A stretch of DNA of 64,000 nt from Geosiphon pyriformis (lineage: Eukaryota; Glomeromycota; Glomeromycetes; Archaeosporales; Geosiphonaceae). Position 1 is the stretch's first letter, and every line of letters begins with the position of its first letter. Of the stretch, positions 20,314-32,136 are shown in pieces. The translations under genes and the position numbers were made by a program. Under the pieces are notes generated by a model. It made no database searches and was not told the origin of the DNA. It was given only the letters and a program-made list of their open reading frames with translations. Location: positions 1,111,471 to 1,175,470 of the forward strand of contig JAAOMT010000128.1 of the NCBI GenBank assembly GCA_016748015.1, in the 5' to 3' direction.

Positions 20314-21194
20314 TGTTACTCATAGAAAAAGAAAACAGATATAGGAAAATAGGAGACTAATAGGAGAATAGTAGTTAGCATATGAGCACATTGCTCAGCA
20401 ATGTGGAGCAATGTCAGAAAGTATGGCACATTGCTTAGCAATATAGAGCCATATCAGAAATTATGGCACATTACTCAACAATGTGGAGCAATGTCAAGAA
20501 AATATGGCACATTGCTTAGCAATATGAGCATTGCTTGAGAAATTATAGCACATCGCTTGAGAATGTGAGTGATTTCATAGAACCCAAATTATGTATATAT
20601 AGTGGTAACATTAGAAGTAGAAAAAACAGACCTCTCAGTTTAGATTTGATCTAAGCAACCTTTTATTCACAAATATCAATAAATAATTATTTACCATCTT
20701 AATCCATTCTCCACTATCAACACTTCATGTTGATAGTAAGTAATACTTAACCACATGAGAACAATAGCTTTTGATCATGACTATTGACAGGATATTAACT
20801 TACCATTGCTTTCGTTTATTTCTTTATTTTTTTTTTTATTTTTTTTGTTTTGTCATTTTGTTGGTTTTATTAAACTGATTAAAAATTAAGTGCTGAGTTA
20901 TTGACGTCAAGAATAGTTTGATAAAAGACCCCAAAGAAAGGGTATAGGAATTGAGAATTTAAGAATAGCTTGCCAGAAGGGCATTTCTGTCAAGATTACC
21001 GGCCATTATGCTGAGAAAAAAATTCGATGGAATTGCGATTCCAGGAGGCTATGGAAAAGACAACACTTAAATCTCTGTCTATTATACAAAAGACTTTACA
21101 ACAAAATCTTCAGATATAAACACCAAAATACCAACCCAGTATCAAGTTACAGATTTGTTATTTGACTTGAGACCCCAAATAATTATCTGTAACA
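20314..21194 (+). repeat. Type-1 LTR, 5' LTR of element B
   Basis: The 881-bp LTR begins TGTTACTCATAG and ends ATCTGTAACA. It has a 40-bp-period array in U3, TATATATAG at 20594-20602 and AATAAA at 20678-20683. The short distance from TATA to AATAAA fits a small R region. The end near 21120-21190 matches the element A LTR. Confidence 0.95.
20386..20602 (+). promoter_or_regulatory. U3 40-bp repeat array and TATA box (element B 5' LTR)
   Basis: Units that start GCACATTGCT begin at 20386, 20426, 20466, 20507 and 20548, a spacing of 40, 40, 41 and 41 bp. Each holds a near-palindrome ACATTGCTNAGCAATGT, usually followed by another AGCAATGT. The TATATATAG box follows at 20594-20602. The 3' LTR repeats the same spacing (29661, 29701, 29741, 29782, 29823). 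Confidence 0.75.
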
Positions 21195-21299
21195 TTTAGT
21201 GCTTCCTGTGAGGTATAATCCTACAGAGAACCAGCACCAACTACACTCATCCCAAAAGTGACAGAATCAGAAAGTATAGGAGCAAACTATTTAGAATTC

Positions 21300-23340
21300 A
21301 CGAAATTCTTATTTCAATACTACTGTTAATACTTAGGATTAAACCAAAATCATATATCAGTGGAATCAGCCTTCAATTTCTACATTAACAAGAGAATTGC
21401 ATATTTGTTAGGAACACTAGTAAACACTGAATCAGCAAGAGAAACTTTTTACCATGAATTAATCCAAAACACCAGCCTACCAACAAATTATAATTTCACA
21501 TTCATCATTACTGAGATTAATAAAAAAATTGAACATCACACACAACAAAGATATCCAATTACTTATGCTAGTAAAGGCAAAAAAAAATTACAAACACCAG
21601 CAGTGACACCAAAACAAATACAACCACTTACTTGGAAGAAAACCAGAGTTGAATTACCAACAAATCCATTATACCACTATACACCTAGAAGTGCCATCAA
21701 CAGGCGCGTCCACATTACATGTGACATCAACTTTTGGACGATTCCTATTTCAGAGTAAACAAAGGAAAGAAAATCTTCTAGAACCATACAGTGTGTATTT
21801 TGAAGGATTTAAGTCTTGATTGCCAATGCCATCAGGACTTTGATCTCCGCCACTTCAACCAGATTTCAGAACTGCAAGTCCCTGAAAAGTAATGGAATTA
21901 GAGAAAGAACAAAAAGAAGAGGAAAAAGAATCTGAAGATTAAGAATTTACTTATCAGAACCCAATCTTAGAGAACCTAAACATTGAAACCCCGAATTTCC
22001 AGACTCAGCAAAATCTAAATTTAGAAAATCCAGAAATTGAAACTCCAAATTTTCAAACATAGCCAAATCAGAACAACCGAAACCCTAACTTAATTAATCA
22101 ACAAAACTTATCTCCTGAAATCATTATTAATCAGCCACTAGCCGAACCCATATGACAGCCACCCCAACAACTGCTTCAACAAATTCATCAGCCATTTGTA
22201 CTGCAACAACAACAACAAATGGCATATGCATCAATTGCGAAGCTCGATAAATTCACTGGTAAAGAAGATGACACTCAAGTCTGGCTGAATGATATAGTTA
22301 AAGCAATTACAGCCAATAACTGGGACAATGCTAGAGCCATGCAAGCAATTCCCTACTTTCTTTAGGACACTGCCAATGCATGGTACCAAAGTCTCGCCAT
22401 CAAACCCCAAAATTTTAACGAATTCAAAACCGAATTCTTGAGGTACTTTAGTAACAATAATAGCATCAACAAGTTAGCCAACACCTTCACCACAATTAAA
22501 CAAGAGAAAACTGAAGCAGTTACCATTTACTTGGGATGGTTCTACAAGAACCTATGCCAAATTCAAGTGATTCAAGCTGACTATTTTACAGCACCACAAA
22601 TTCTAAACCAGTTCATCTGTAGGTTGTACAGTAGTATTCTCCAACATGTACGCCCAATGCACCTATAAACTTTCCAGAACACAGTTACCAATGCACAAGA
22701 TTTTGAAGCAGCTGAACTAGAAGCCAATCATGCTCAAGCCATAAACTTGGTCATGAATGAATTATCTGAATTGGATTCCAAATTAAAACAATTCAGTAAT
22801 TCAATTAATCAAAAATTAGAAGGATACTTAGCTGACAATCATGCAATATATCAACCACCACAATGATGCAATAATTTTGGAAACATAGATCATTTTCAGA
22901 ATTAGTCGTGTACAACATCTTCGACCAATTAACAGTGGCAGCAGGAAACGCATATTTGCCACTATTATGGTAGACAAGGACATTTGCAATTTAAATGTCA
23001 AAAAAAGATAAGTGACTAGAGATTAGTTAATCAGTATCAAAACTCCAATTGCCAACTACAAATTCAGAATTACGTTAGTAATCAATTAAATCCAGCTCTA
23101 TATCAACAAGATTACCTACTTATGATGCAGCTGATATATCAAACACCAATGACACAACAATTATACTTACCTCTAGTCTATCAGCCTCCAGTAGCAATTT
23201 ATCAACTGCAGTTCCAACCCAATTATCAGCTGCAGTCTCAGGTAAATTATCCACCCCAACAATATCAAACACTGCTATAAAACTTACCTCAAAACAGAAC
23301 TCAAAGACCAATATTAATACAGCAAAGCTAGAGATCATCA
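21300..23340 (+). pseudogene. Gag (element B)
   Basis: The N-terminal part (FNFYINKRIAYLLG, 21360-21758) is followed by a low-complexity Pro/Gln/Asn-rich stretch. A capsid domain of the Retrotrans_gag kind lies near 22230-22670 (KLDKFTGKEDDTQVWLNDIV, then WYQSL and FKTEFLRYF). The knuckle near 22953-22994 reads CHYYGRQGHLQFKC, so the second Cys has become Tyr. A Tyr/Gln/Pro-rich tail follows. Stops such as FL*DTA (Gln in D) and at least one frameshift between 21758 and 22438 break it. No convincing ATG is seen at the N-terminus. Confidence 0.82.
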
Positions 23341-23403
23341 ATGGTAGTCTATTAACTGATCTTCAGTTCTACAACACAACCATCAGGATCTTGACCATGG
23401 AAT

Positions 23404-24189
23404 TTGGGCACTGGATATGTCCAAAACCCGAATTCCCAGAACTATTTAAATCTCCTGGTTACTCTAGAAGATGCTCCACCCAATAATCTAGAAACCAACC
23501 AAAAACAATCACTCACCAACAACATACCTCTAGCCACCATCACTAACAACGAATCACTAGCAGTAATTTTTTCATTCAAACTTGAAGAAACTACACCAGT
23601 CCCATTATTTAGTGGAACCACTCTTGACACCAAACCAATCACCACTATGTACACTAATGCCAAAATCAATGGTCACTTCATCAAACTAATCCTAGATAGT
23701 AGATCAGCTGGCAGCATTATTACAAAGCAACTCATGGACCAATTAGGTCACCAAGTTGATTGTGCTGCCAGTGCTAGAATCATAACTGCCGATGAAGCAA
23801 CCAAAACTCTCATTGGTAAGATTGATGACTTCCTTATAGAAGTTAATGGCATCATTATACCAATCAAAGTATTAATCATAGAAGCCACCCAATACCAAGC
23901 ACTCATTAATAATGATTGGCTATCTAAAACCAATGCATTATTTGATTGGAATATGCAGGAGCTTCAAATCAGCCAGAACAGACAACACACATGTGTACCA
24001 GCTATGTGTGACCACTTCACGACCACCAACTTGACAGCACCACTCATAGAGTTTGAAGAAGAAAAAGAAAAACCTATCTGGGAAGCTTATCAAGTGTCTT
24101 TGGCCAGTGAAGAACACAACAAGCTACTGTCAGTACCTTTATGGAATGACAATAATAGAAAAGAAAAGAAAAAAGAAGAATTTACCTAG
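23404..24189 (+). pseudogene. Aspartic protease (element B)
   Basis: The frame is open for 261 codons. The protease core reads LILDSRSAGSIITKQL (about 23687-23734). The catalytic D-S-G of element C has become D-S-R, a change expected to kill the enzyme. The second block, YQALINNDWLSK, is well kept. An acidic and Lys-rich tail leads to the Cys-rich region. It is in frame with the capsid piece at 22438 and with dUTPase downstream. Confidence 0.87.
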
Positions 24190-25728
24190 AACGCTGATCA
24201 AAACTGGGAAACCCATAACAATTAGAACAAATTATCAACAATCTGGAAATGAGAAGTGGATAAAATAAAAGAAAAAGGGAAAGAAAAAGAAAAAAATTCT
24301 ATACCAACCCCTATTCACTCTACATATACATATATAACACCACAATTAAGCTATTGTTATCCAAAACTCATATGCGTTGATTGTGATAAGAAATTGTTGT
24401 CAATGGGCACGTATTGTGGTGATAATGAGAAATACTCAACAGCGACCAAATTTTATTGCCACACATGTGTTATAGAACACTTTGGACATCCAAAATGAAA
24501 AGAGAAATGGGACAATGAATCATGCTTGGCTTGTGGTGAAACTCTTCTGGATGAAGGAATATGGAACAACATTCCTGGGCAAGGAGGAACATGTGATGAA
24601 TTATGTTAATACACAATTCTCATAAGTGACTGGGTAAGAAAAGGAATGCCCATAGACGTTACCTGAAGACAAGTCATCAAACATTTGGATGGATATTCAC
24701 ACAACAATGACAAAATCTGGTGAATGGCACTTACCAAAATTGAAGGAGTAACCCCAGAAGAAATAAAAACAATCAAAGACAACCTACCTGAACCCATAGA
24801 ACTTGACTAGGACCCAGAACCAGTTATAAATCTACTAAATCCAGAACAATTCCACGAACACTACCAGGAATTAGCACTCACTAGAGAGAAACAAAAGCAA
24901 TAGTTGAAAGAAATCAATACTCAACTATGTGACCATTGTTTAATTTCCTGTGACTTCCAATATTGTAATGAGTGTAACCTCATTTACAATCTACTACCAC
25001 ACATGATCTACACAATCCCAGAGGAAGAAAAACCAATCAGCAGCTGTGCATCAGAATCGGAATTAGTTTTCAATTCTGATTCAGACTTCGACAATAATGA
25101 TGATGAAAATAACAGTTCCAGCTCTGTTCAAAATGGCAATAACAATGACAACAATTCCAACTCAGATTTAAACTCCAATTCAAACTATGAACAATATATC
25201 ACACTTCTTGACCTCACCACAAAGCAAAAACTAAAATGGTTCAGTAATAATGATGAAGTTATTATGCCAGAATGTGTGCATGATACCAATGCAGGGTTTG
25301 ATCTGAGATATCTGGGAAAAAATCCCATCAAATTGGAACCACATTCGCACACTTATATCGATCTGAAAATAGCACTGGAAATTTCAGCAACAACAATGGT
25401 TCAACTAGCATCCAGGAGTAGTTTAGTGAAAAAGGGAATTAACATTAGAAGAGAAATAATTGACGCAGGATATGTAAGAAATATTATTGCTATGCTACAA
25501 AATGATTCAGAAAAAGCATATATCATAGATCCAAATGAAAAGATAGCACAGGCAATATTCCTACCTCTGGTGAAAATAGCTCAATTAGTGTCAGTAGGAA
25601 ACAGGAAGGAATTAAGAATTACAGTTAGAAGGATACAGGGATTTAAATCAATGGGTAGAATAGATATACTAGTCAATATGACAGAGGAAGAAATTGTTAA
25701 CAAAGGAGAAATTATCTCAACCCATTAA
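24190..25728 (+). pseudogene. Cys-rich region plus dUTPase (element B)
   Basis: Cys pairs are CVDCDKKLLSMGTYC, CHTC, SCLACGETL, TCDELC and LCDHCLISCDFQYCNEC, in the same order as in C and D. An acidic Asn/Ser/Asp stretch (25060-25190) is special to this copy. The dUTPase motifs are AGFDLRY (1), ASRSSL (2), IIDAGYVRNI (3), EKIAQ (4) and RRIQGFKSMG (5). Motif 5 normally ends GFGSTG, so it is altered. Several stops lie between 24498 and 24904. The frame is shared with protease. Confidence 0.87.
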
Positions 25729-27472
25729 GCAATTTTCATTCCACCATATGACCAGTATATGTTAACCATAAAAAAAGAAGTGAAGAATCAAGCTCAATTG
25801 TTTGAAGCAGAAGCCACCATTTGTGAATCAGAAGAGATTGGACTCACCAATTTCTACATCTCAGCCAACAGCCCAAAAATATTAAAATTTCTATCCACAA
25901 CACAACTGAAAATGTTATTAAAATACCAAAGGGAACCATCATTGGATATTTAACCACTGAAGTTGAGGATCAACCACCAAACCACATTCCAGATTTTTCA
26001 CAACTGTGTGAATATGTGGACATTACATCACAAACCATCTATGGATGAAGTGAATGCTATCTGCTCCAACCAGAACAATTGGAACAGATAAACATAAAAA
26101 ATCTAGACTCACTCCAACAGATGCAACTAAAGATGTTACTCAGCAACTTCAATGACATCTTTGCTAGCAAAAATGAATTTGGCTGCACCAATATCATCCA
26201 GCATCAGATCAAAACTGGAGATGCAATGCCAATTAAACAAAGAGCATACAGAGTATCACCAGCTAGCCATGAGATCATTTATTAAGAAATCAATCAGATG
26301 CTTAACAATGGGCTAATTCAGCCATCAATAAATCCATAGTCATTACCAGTAGTACTAGTCCAGAAGAAGAATAGAAAAATTCACTTTTGTGTAGATTACC
26401 AGAAATTGAATGGAATAACTAAGGGAGACAGCTATCCAACTCCAAAGATCCAAAAACTATTTGATGCTTTTGAAGGAAACAAATAGTTCTCAATACTGGA
26501 TCTAAATAGTGGCTACTGACAAGTAGCCATAGATCCAGCTGACAAAGAAAAGACCGCATTTACAATAAGAAAAGAAAATTTTGAATTTGAAGTCATGCCA
26601 TTTGGCTTGATAAACACTCCAGCAACATTCCAACAGCTCATGAAAATTGTATATACTGAACTACTATGGAAATCAGTAGTCATATACTTAAACGACACCA
26701 ATGTATTCTCAAAAACATTTGACAATCATCTGCATCATCTTCAGCAGGTGTTTAAAAGACTAAGAAGAGCCAGATTGAAACTAAATGCAATGAAATGTTT
26801 CTTTGGAAAAACTGAACTCAAGTTTTTGGGATATGTTGTAAGCAAAGATGATATCAAAACAGATCCAGATAAGATCACAATAGTAAAAAACTTTCCAGTA
26901 CCAACAAACTTGCCAGAACTAAAGGCATTTTTGGGATTCGCAGGCTATTATCACCGCTTTATCAAGAACTTTTCTAAACTAGCTCAGCCATTTTACCAGC
27001 TACAAACTAAGAATGTAAAGTATAAATGGACTGAAGCTCAACAAAAAGCATTTGACACATTGAGAAGAAAGCTTATTCAAGCTCCAGTGTTGATGTATCC
27101 AGACCACAACAAACCATTCATTATTACTACAGATGCATTAGGTCAAGCATTGGGAGCAGTACTATTGCAGAAAAGACCAGATGAAAGAGAACATCCAATA
27201 GCTTATACCAGTAGAAGCTTAAGTCCAGCTGAAAAGAACTATGGAACTCCAGCACTGGAACACTTAGTAATCTATTGGGCAGTCATAAAATAGAGAGAAT
27301 ACTTAAGCCAAAAGTTTGAAATATACATGGATCACAAGGAATTGACTTCAATTCAGAAACAAGAATTTGCAGATAATCACCATGCCAAATAGAAAATAGA
27401 ACTTTCACCATTTAACTATACAGTACATTATAAAAAGGGAAAAAATAATGGAAATGCCGACAGATTGTCATA
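25729..27472 (+). pseudogene. Reverse transcriptase and RNase H (element B)
   Basis: RT begins after a connector. Motifs in order are VVLVQKKNRKIHFCVDYQ, then ILDLNSGY followed by a stop in place of Trp, MPFGLINTPATFQ near 26590, and VVIYLNDTNVFS near 26680. The last is a YLDD box with Asp changed to Asn, which should abolish polymerase activity. Thumb motif FLGYVVSKDDIKTDP follows. RNase H has TTDALGQALGAVL, an ALEHLVIYW Glu region and DHKEL. The frame ends NADRLS-stop at about 27472. One frameshift lies between 25953 and 26079. Confidence 0.9.
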
Positions 27473-28879
27473 AATGAGACAAATCAAAAAACATTTCAAC
27501 CCAAAAATATAACAAAAGATGAATATACAAAAATACTAACAACTACAATATTATATAAAGACTCAATTGTTCAAGGAGAAATTATCTTAAAAAGAACAAA
27601 GAGACATAAAACAACAATCCAAATATTTTATTAACCATCAAAATATACTTTACTGGAAAAACAAGAAAAATCCAGATCAACCAACCAGAGTAATCACAGA
27701 ACCAGAGAAAGAGACAATATTATTCAATATGCATTCAGACCCAACAGCAGAGCATTTTCACAAAAAAGCAATCATAGAAAGAACCAGAAAAAGATACTAT
27801 TGGCCAGCAATGTATCCAAACATCATCTAATATGTGCAAAATTGTGATGCTTGTCAGAGAAAAGGAAAAGCAAAACCAAGTAAACCATTAAGACCAATCA
27901 AAGTGGGACAACCATTTGATCGCATTGGAATTGACTTAGTTAGACCATTAACAATCACCAGCAGAGACAACAAATATATCGCAGTAGTTATGGACTATCT
28001 TACCAAATGGCCAGAAACAAAAGCCATTCAAAGAGCAGATGCAGAATCCGTTGCCGAATTCATTCATCAAGATTTAATTTGTTGACATGAATGTCCAAAA
28101 GAACTATTATCAGATCAAGGAACTCATTTTGTGAACAGAACACTGGCAGAATTAAGTCAAAGATTTGGAATTAAAAGACTATTATTATCACCATATCATC
28201 CACAAACCAATAGACTAGTTGAAAGATTCAATAAAACATTGTGTAAAGAAATCACCAAAATTAGTCAAGAAAACCAAGACAAATGGGATTTGTTCATACC
28301 ATCAGTATTATTTGCTTATTGGATAATGAAACAAGATATCACACAAGCAACACCATTTGAACTAGTATACGGTAGAACAGCAACATTACCAGTTGAAATA
28401 GAGGTCAATACATATTCAATTGAACCAATAACAGAAGATAATTTTCAAAAAACATTGTTGAGAAGAACATATGACTTAATGAAAACACTAGAAAACAGAC
28501 AACATACAAAAGTCACAAAAGAAACAAAAAGAGAGACACAATAACCAACTACCAGACAAACCAGTTGAATTCAAAATTGGAGACAAAGTACTTTTACATC
28601 GTACTAAAGCGGAAAAACAATGGAGTGGAAAAATTTGACCCCAAATGGGACAAATCATTTCACATTGAAAAAATTCTTGAAAATGGAGCTTACAAATTAA
28701 AATGGGACAACAAAATCTTAGCCAAAACAGCACATGATGATCAACTGAAACAATATCACCAGATAGCATCATTATTTACCAATAACATTCCACAACTAGG
28801 AGTACAAAGAATACTAGTTCAACCAGATGAGATTCCACGAGATCTGGAACTAATCATAGTTATTAAACCAAACATGTAA
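27473..28879 (+). pseudogene. Integrase (element B)
   Basis: The HHCC zinc region is NMHSDPTAEHF and NCDACQ (about 27730-27850). The core has GIDLVRPL, LLSDQGTHF and RLVERFNKTL, so all three acidic residues are present. A TGA at 28083 replaces the Arg codon of D (CGA to TGA). A frameshift near 28500-28565 precedes the GPY/F module (HIEKILENGAYKLKW). It ends at TAA 28877-28879. Confidence 0.9.
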
Positions 28880-28938
28880 AATCAAACAATCAGAGAGTAT
28901 ATAAAGACACAGTATACGTGACAAAAGCAATCAAAAAA

Positions 28939-29574
28939 ATGGAAATACCAGATCATATTCACATTATAGCTCAACAACTGTTTCAGACCTTAAGTCAACA
29001 ACAGTTAGACATGGAAATTATCATTAACAACCAAACAATTTGCTATCAAAACACTAAAAAAAAGACAAAGAATACACCATATCAGCAGGTACCAAAAAAT
29101 GATAAAAACCGGTCAGATAACATAATAGAAAAAGTAAAAAACACATTTGGGAAAATACTTATTATAGCACCAACAGAAAAACTTACAAAAGAAAATTGAA
29201 AACAATAGACAAAACAATTTCCAATATCATACTGTTACTACCAGTTAGGTCGGAAGTTGAATATTCAGAAGTTGTATATTGACAAATCCAAGAAAATATT
29301 CAACCAAGACATAATACAACAAATTGAAAAATTTATCAGAAAGAAAACAAATTCAACACTACATGTTAAAACAATGTACTGACTACACAACATATTTTGA
29401 AATTATCTAGAAATACTATTACACTCTGACATGGAAACTATAACCATTAACCAATAGGGAAGAATGAACAATACACAAGTAGAAGACGTAAGAAACAGAG
29501 TTGAACAAACAATACTTGAAAAAGAAGTATTAGAATTAATTCAAAACAAAGATTTTGATGGAGCTCAATATTAA
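28939..29574 (+). pseudogene. ORF3 remnant in env position (element B)
   Basis: It opens at ATG 28939 (MEIPDHIHIIAQQLFQTLS), follows integrase by 60 bp, and ends DFDGAQY at TAA 29572-29574. About 87 codons are open before the first stop. The N-terminal pattern IIAQQLFQTL...IINNQTICYQ parallels KISQKLMLTL...INGSQINYIQ of element C, which is why I place both in one family. Function unknown. Confidence 0.7.
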
Positions 29575-29588
29575 AAAAGAGGAGATAA
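29573..29588 (+). other. Polypurine tract of element B
   Basis: AAAAAAGAGGAGATAA lies directly before the 3' LTR at 29589. This is the expected primer site for second-strand synthesis. It also overlaps the ORF3 stop codon. Confidence 0.75.
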
Positions 29589-30470
29589 TGTTACTCATAG
29601 AAAAAGAAAACAGATATAAGAAAATAGGAGACCAATAAGAGAATAGTAGTTAACATATGAGCACATTGCTCAGCAATGTGAAGCAATATCAGAAAGTATA
29701 GCACATTGTTCAGCAATATGGAGCCATATCAGAAATCATGGCACATCACTCAGCAATGTAGAGCAATGTCAAGAAAATATGGCACATTGCTTAGCAATAT
29801 GAGCATTGCTTGAGAAATTATAGCACATTACTTGAGAATGTGAGTGATTTCATAGAATCCAAATTATGTATATATAGTGGTAGCATTAGAAGTAGAAAAA
29901 ACAGATCTCTCAGTTTAGATTTGATCTAAACAACCTTCCATTCACAAATATCAATAAATAATTATTCACCATCTTAATCCACTTTCCACTATTAACACTT
30001 CATGTTGATAGTAAGTGATACTTAACCACATGAAAACAATAGCTTTTGATTATGGCTATTGACAGGATATTAACTTGCAATTGCTTTCATTTATTTCTTT
30101 ATTTTTTTCTTTTATTTTCTTTGTTTTGTCATTTTGTTGGTTTTATTAAACTGATTAAAAATTAAGTGCTGAGTTATTGATGTCAAGGATAGCCTGGTAA
30201 AAGACCCCAAAGGAAGGGTATAGGAATTGAGAATTTAAGGATAACTTACCAAAAGGGCATCTCTGCCAAGATTACCAGCCACCACACTGAAAAAGAAATT
30301 CGATGGAATTGCGATTCCAGAAGGCTATGGAAAAGACAATACTTGAATTTCTGTCCATTATACAAAAGACTCCACAACAAAACCTTCAGATATTAACACC
30401 AGAATACCAACTCAGCACCAAGTTACAAATTTGTTATTTGACTTGAGACCCCAAATAATCATCTGTAACA
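29589..30470 (+). repeat. Type-1 LTR, 3' LTR of element B
   Basis: 882 bp, TGTTACTCATAG to ATCTGTAACA. TATATATAG lies at 29869-29877 and AATAAA at 29953-29958. Differences from the 5' LTR are mostly single A/G or C/T changes. LINE-beta ORF1 resumes at 30471. Confidence 0.95.
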
Positions 30471-32136
30471 ATGGATATCTCTTTTGATGAAAAGTTAGGG
30501 CACAAGATGGGCAAAGACTTGGGCTATGGTGCTGACAGTAAGAGTAATAGACCACTGGACTCTTGTACCAACACCCCAAAGGCTAAATGCTTCAACTCTG
30601 ATATGGTAAAGGCTCTATCTTTGAGTCCCTGTAATTTTGGCTCTACTATTGATAATATTGACATGGACTTACCTCCCTCTGTTTCTTTGAAATTCACTTT
30701 TTGTCTGGTTGCTTCTGTTAAGGAAAGACTCTGCTTTGAACTGACCAAATTTTTTACACTTGACATTGGTCTGTTGGCTGTTCTCAGAAGTACTCTATGT
30801 GACAAACTCAAGGGTGTCAGGAAGCTATTCTATAAAATTGATGGTTTTGGGGGTGTGTTAACTCCATCAAAATTTCTAGGCATCATTAGAGCGTCTTTCA
30901 TGTCTGAATCCAGTCTTGTTTTGGCTAAACAGTTGGCTGTGTCTAAGAATATTGTTGTCAATACTAATCTAAAAAAGATTGGCATATGATCAGATCAGGA
31001 AATTGTTATCAAAGAGATTCTGGTCAATCTGCCCAAATCAGCAGTTGAATCAGCTTTGGTTAAGTATGGGAAAATTTTTTCAATCAAAATACAACTAATT
31101 GGTCTTTGGTAGAAAGTGCTGGTAAAGTTTAAGAGTTCTCAAGTTGCTGACCTGGTTGTGTTTAAATGGTCAATCTTGCTGGGTAAGGACTCGGCGCATG
31201 TTGTCAAAGCCAATACTGACAAACAAATATGGAATTTAAAGGACAGCTATCATGCTCTCCTATATATTCTGCTAATGGGCACAACTGCCCATGATCTCTT
31301 GGGTCTGGTTCAGTTATATAATAGAAAGACTTGCTATATTTCTAGGAACTTGGTATCTTACACAAGGGCCTACTGTGCTGTCATATGGTTTGATTCTGAA
31401 GACACCAGAAAGGCTGCCATTTGCTCTACACTAGTGTTTAAGAGTGTCAACCTCATCTGGACTGGTTTGTCTTCTCTTAAGTATGCTGCATGTGATAATT
31501 TTGGTTACGTTTTCTTTGAATGTGGCAGTGATGAAAAAAACTTTGGACAGAGTTTCAAAAAAAGATTTTTTTGTTCCAATTCAGATAAGAAGCACCTTGT
31601 GCTCATCTATGCCAAAAAACAAGCTCCCGTGTCTTATCTAATCTCCTTTGGTGGTGTGACTTGGGCTTCTATAGTAAGCAGCTTTCCTAAAATTTTATCT
31701 TCTATACTGTTTATTGAGACCAATTTGGGCATGGGATTGGTTGACAGTTCAATGTCTACAGTTACAATTCTGGCTTTACATATTAGTGTCTTCAAGTGTT
31801 CGCTTAAGAATGTGTTTGACTAGGTGGCTGACATTTCACATAAGCTGAACAGATTGCTGGCTGTTTCATTGGTAAGTGTTCCTGTTTTTCCCACTCCTGA
31901 ACACAACCTAATGCTGGATATGGCTGTTGACACTCCATTGTTCATTCCTTTTATGCCTGGTGTGATCACTGCTATCTCCCAAGACATTTCTCCAAGTGGT
32001 TCTCAAGTTTTAACTGCGAAAGTAGGTGGCCTAAAAGCTAACCTGATGGTTCTGAAGAATTCAGTTAAGGCAATATTGAATAATTTGGACTCTTTTGGTT
32101 CTGATAGTGGTGTGATAACCCTTTTTTCCCCAATGA
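30471..32136 (+). pseudogene. LINE-beta ORF1, main part
   Basis: The frame resumes as DISFDEKLGHKMGKDLGYG and matches LINE-alpha ORF1 through ELTKFFTLDIGLLAVLRSTL and SFMSESSLVLAKQLAVSKN. A TGA at about 30987 interrupts it before the RRM-like part (EILVNLPKSAVESALVKYGK). The knuckle reads CDNFGYVFFECG, with the Cys2 and His positions lost. The C-terminal half (ISHKLNRLLAV... VLTAKVGGLKANL) is shared with LINE-2. The homologous end is CAATGA, with TGA at 32134-32136. A small indel shifts the local frame just before it. Confidence 0.85.

Larger units (their letters stand above)
20314..30470 (+). mobile_element. Element B: complete type-1 Ty3/Gypsy with dUTPase and ORF3
   Basis: A 10.2-kb element with both LTRs (20314-21194 and 29589-30470), inserted in LINE-beta ORF1. 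The flanks ATAG (20310-20313) and ATGG (30471-30474) are a 4-bp target duplication with one G/A difference. The LINE-alpha empty site reads ACATAGATATTTC at this spot. Gene order is the same as in type 2: gag, protease, Cys-rich region, dUTPase, RT, RNase H, integrase, ORF3. It has scattered stops and a few frameshifts and is not functional. Confidence 0.95.

Noticed and set aside
20386-20590. Repeats with regular spacing that resemble a CRISPR array
   Set aside because: Units are degenerate, contiguous, lie in an LTR U3 and recur in both LTRs. This is a eukaryotic retrotransposon with no Cas genes.
24904-25728. A host dUTPase gene
   Set aside because: It is in frame with the protease, lies between two LTRs and has counterparts in C and D.
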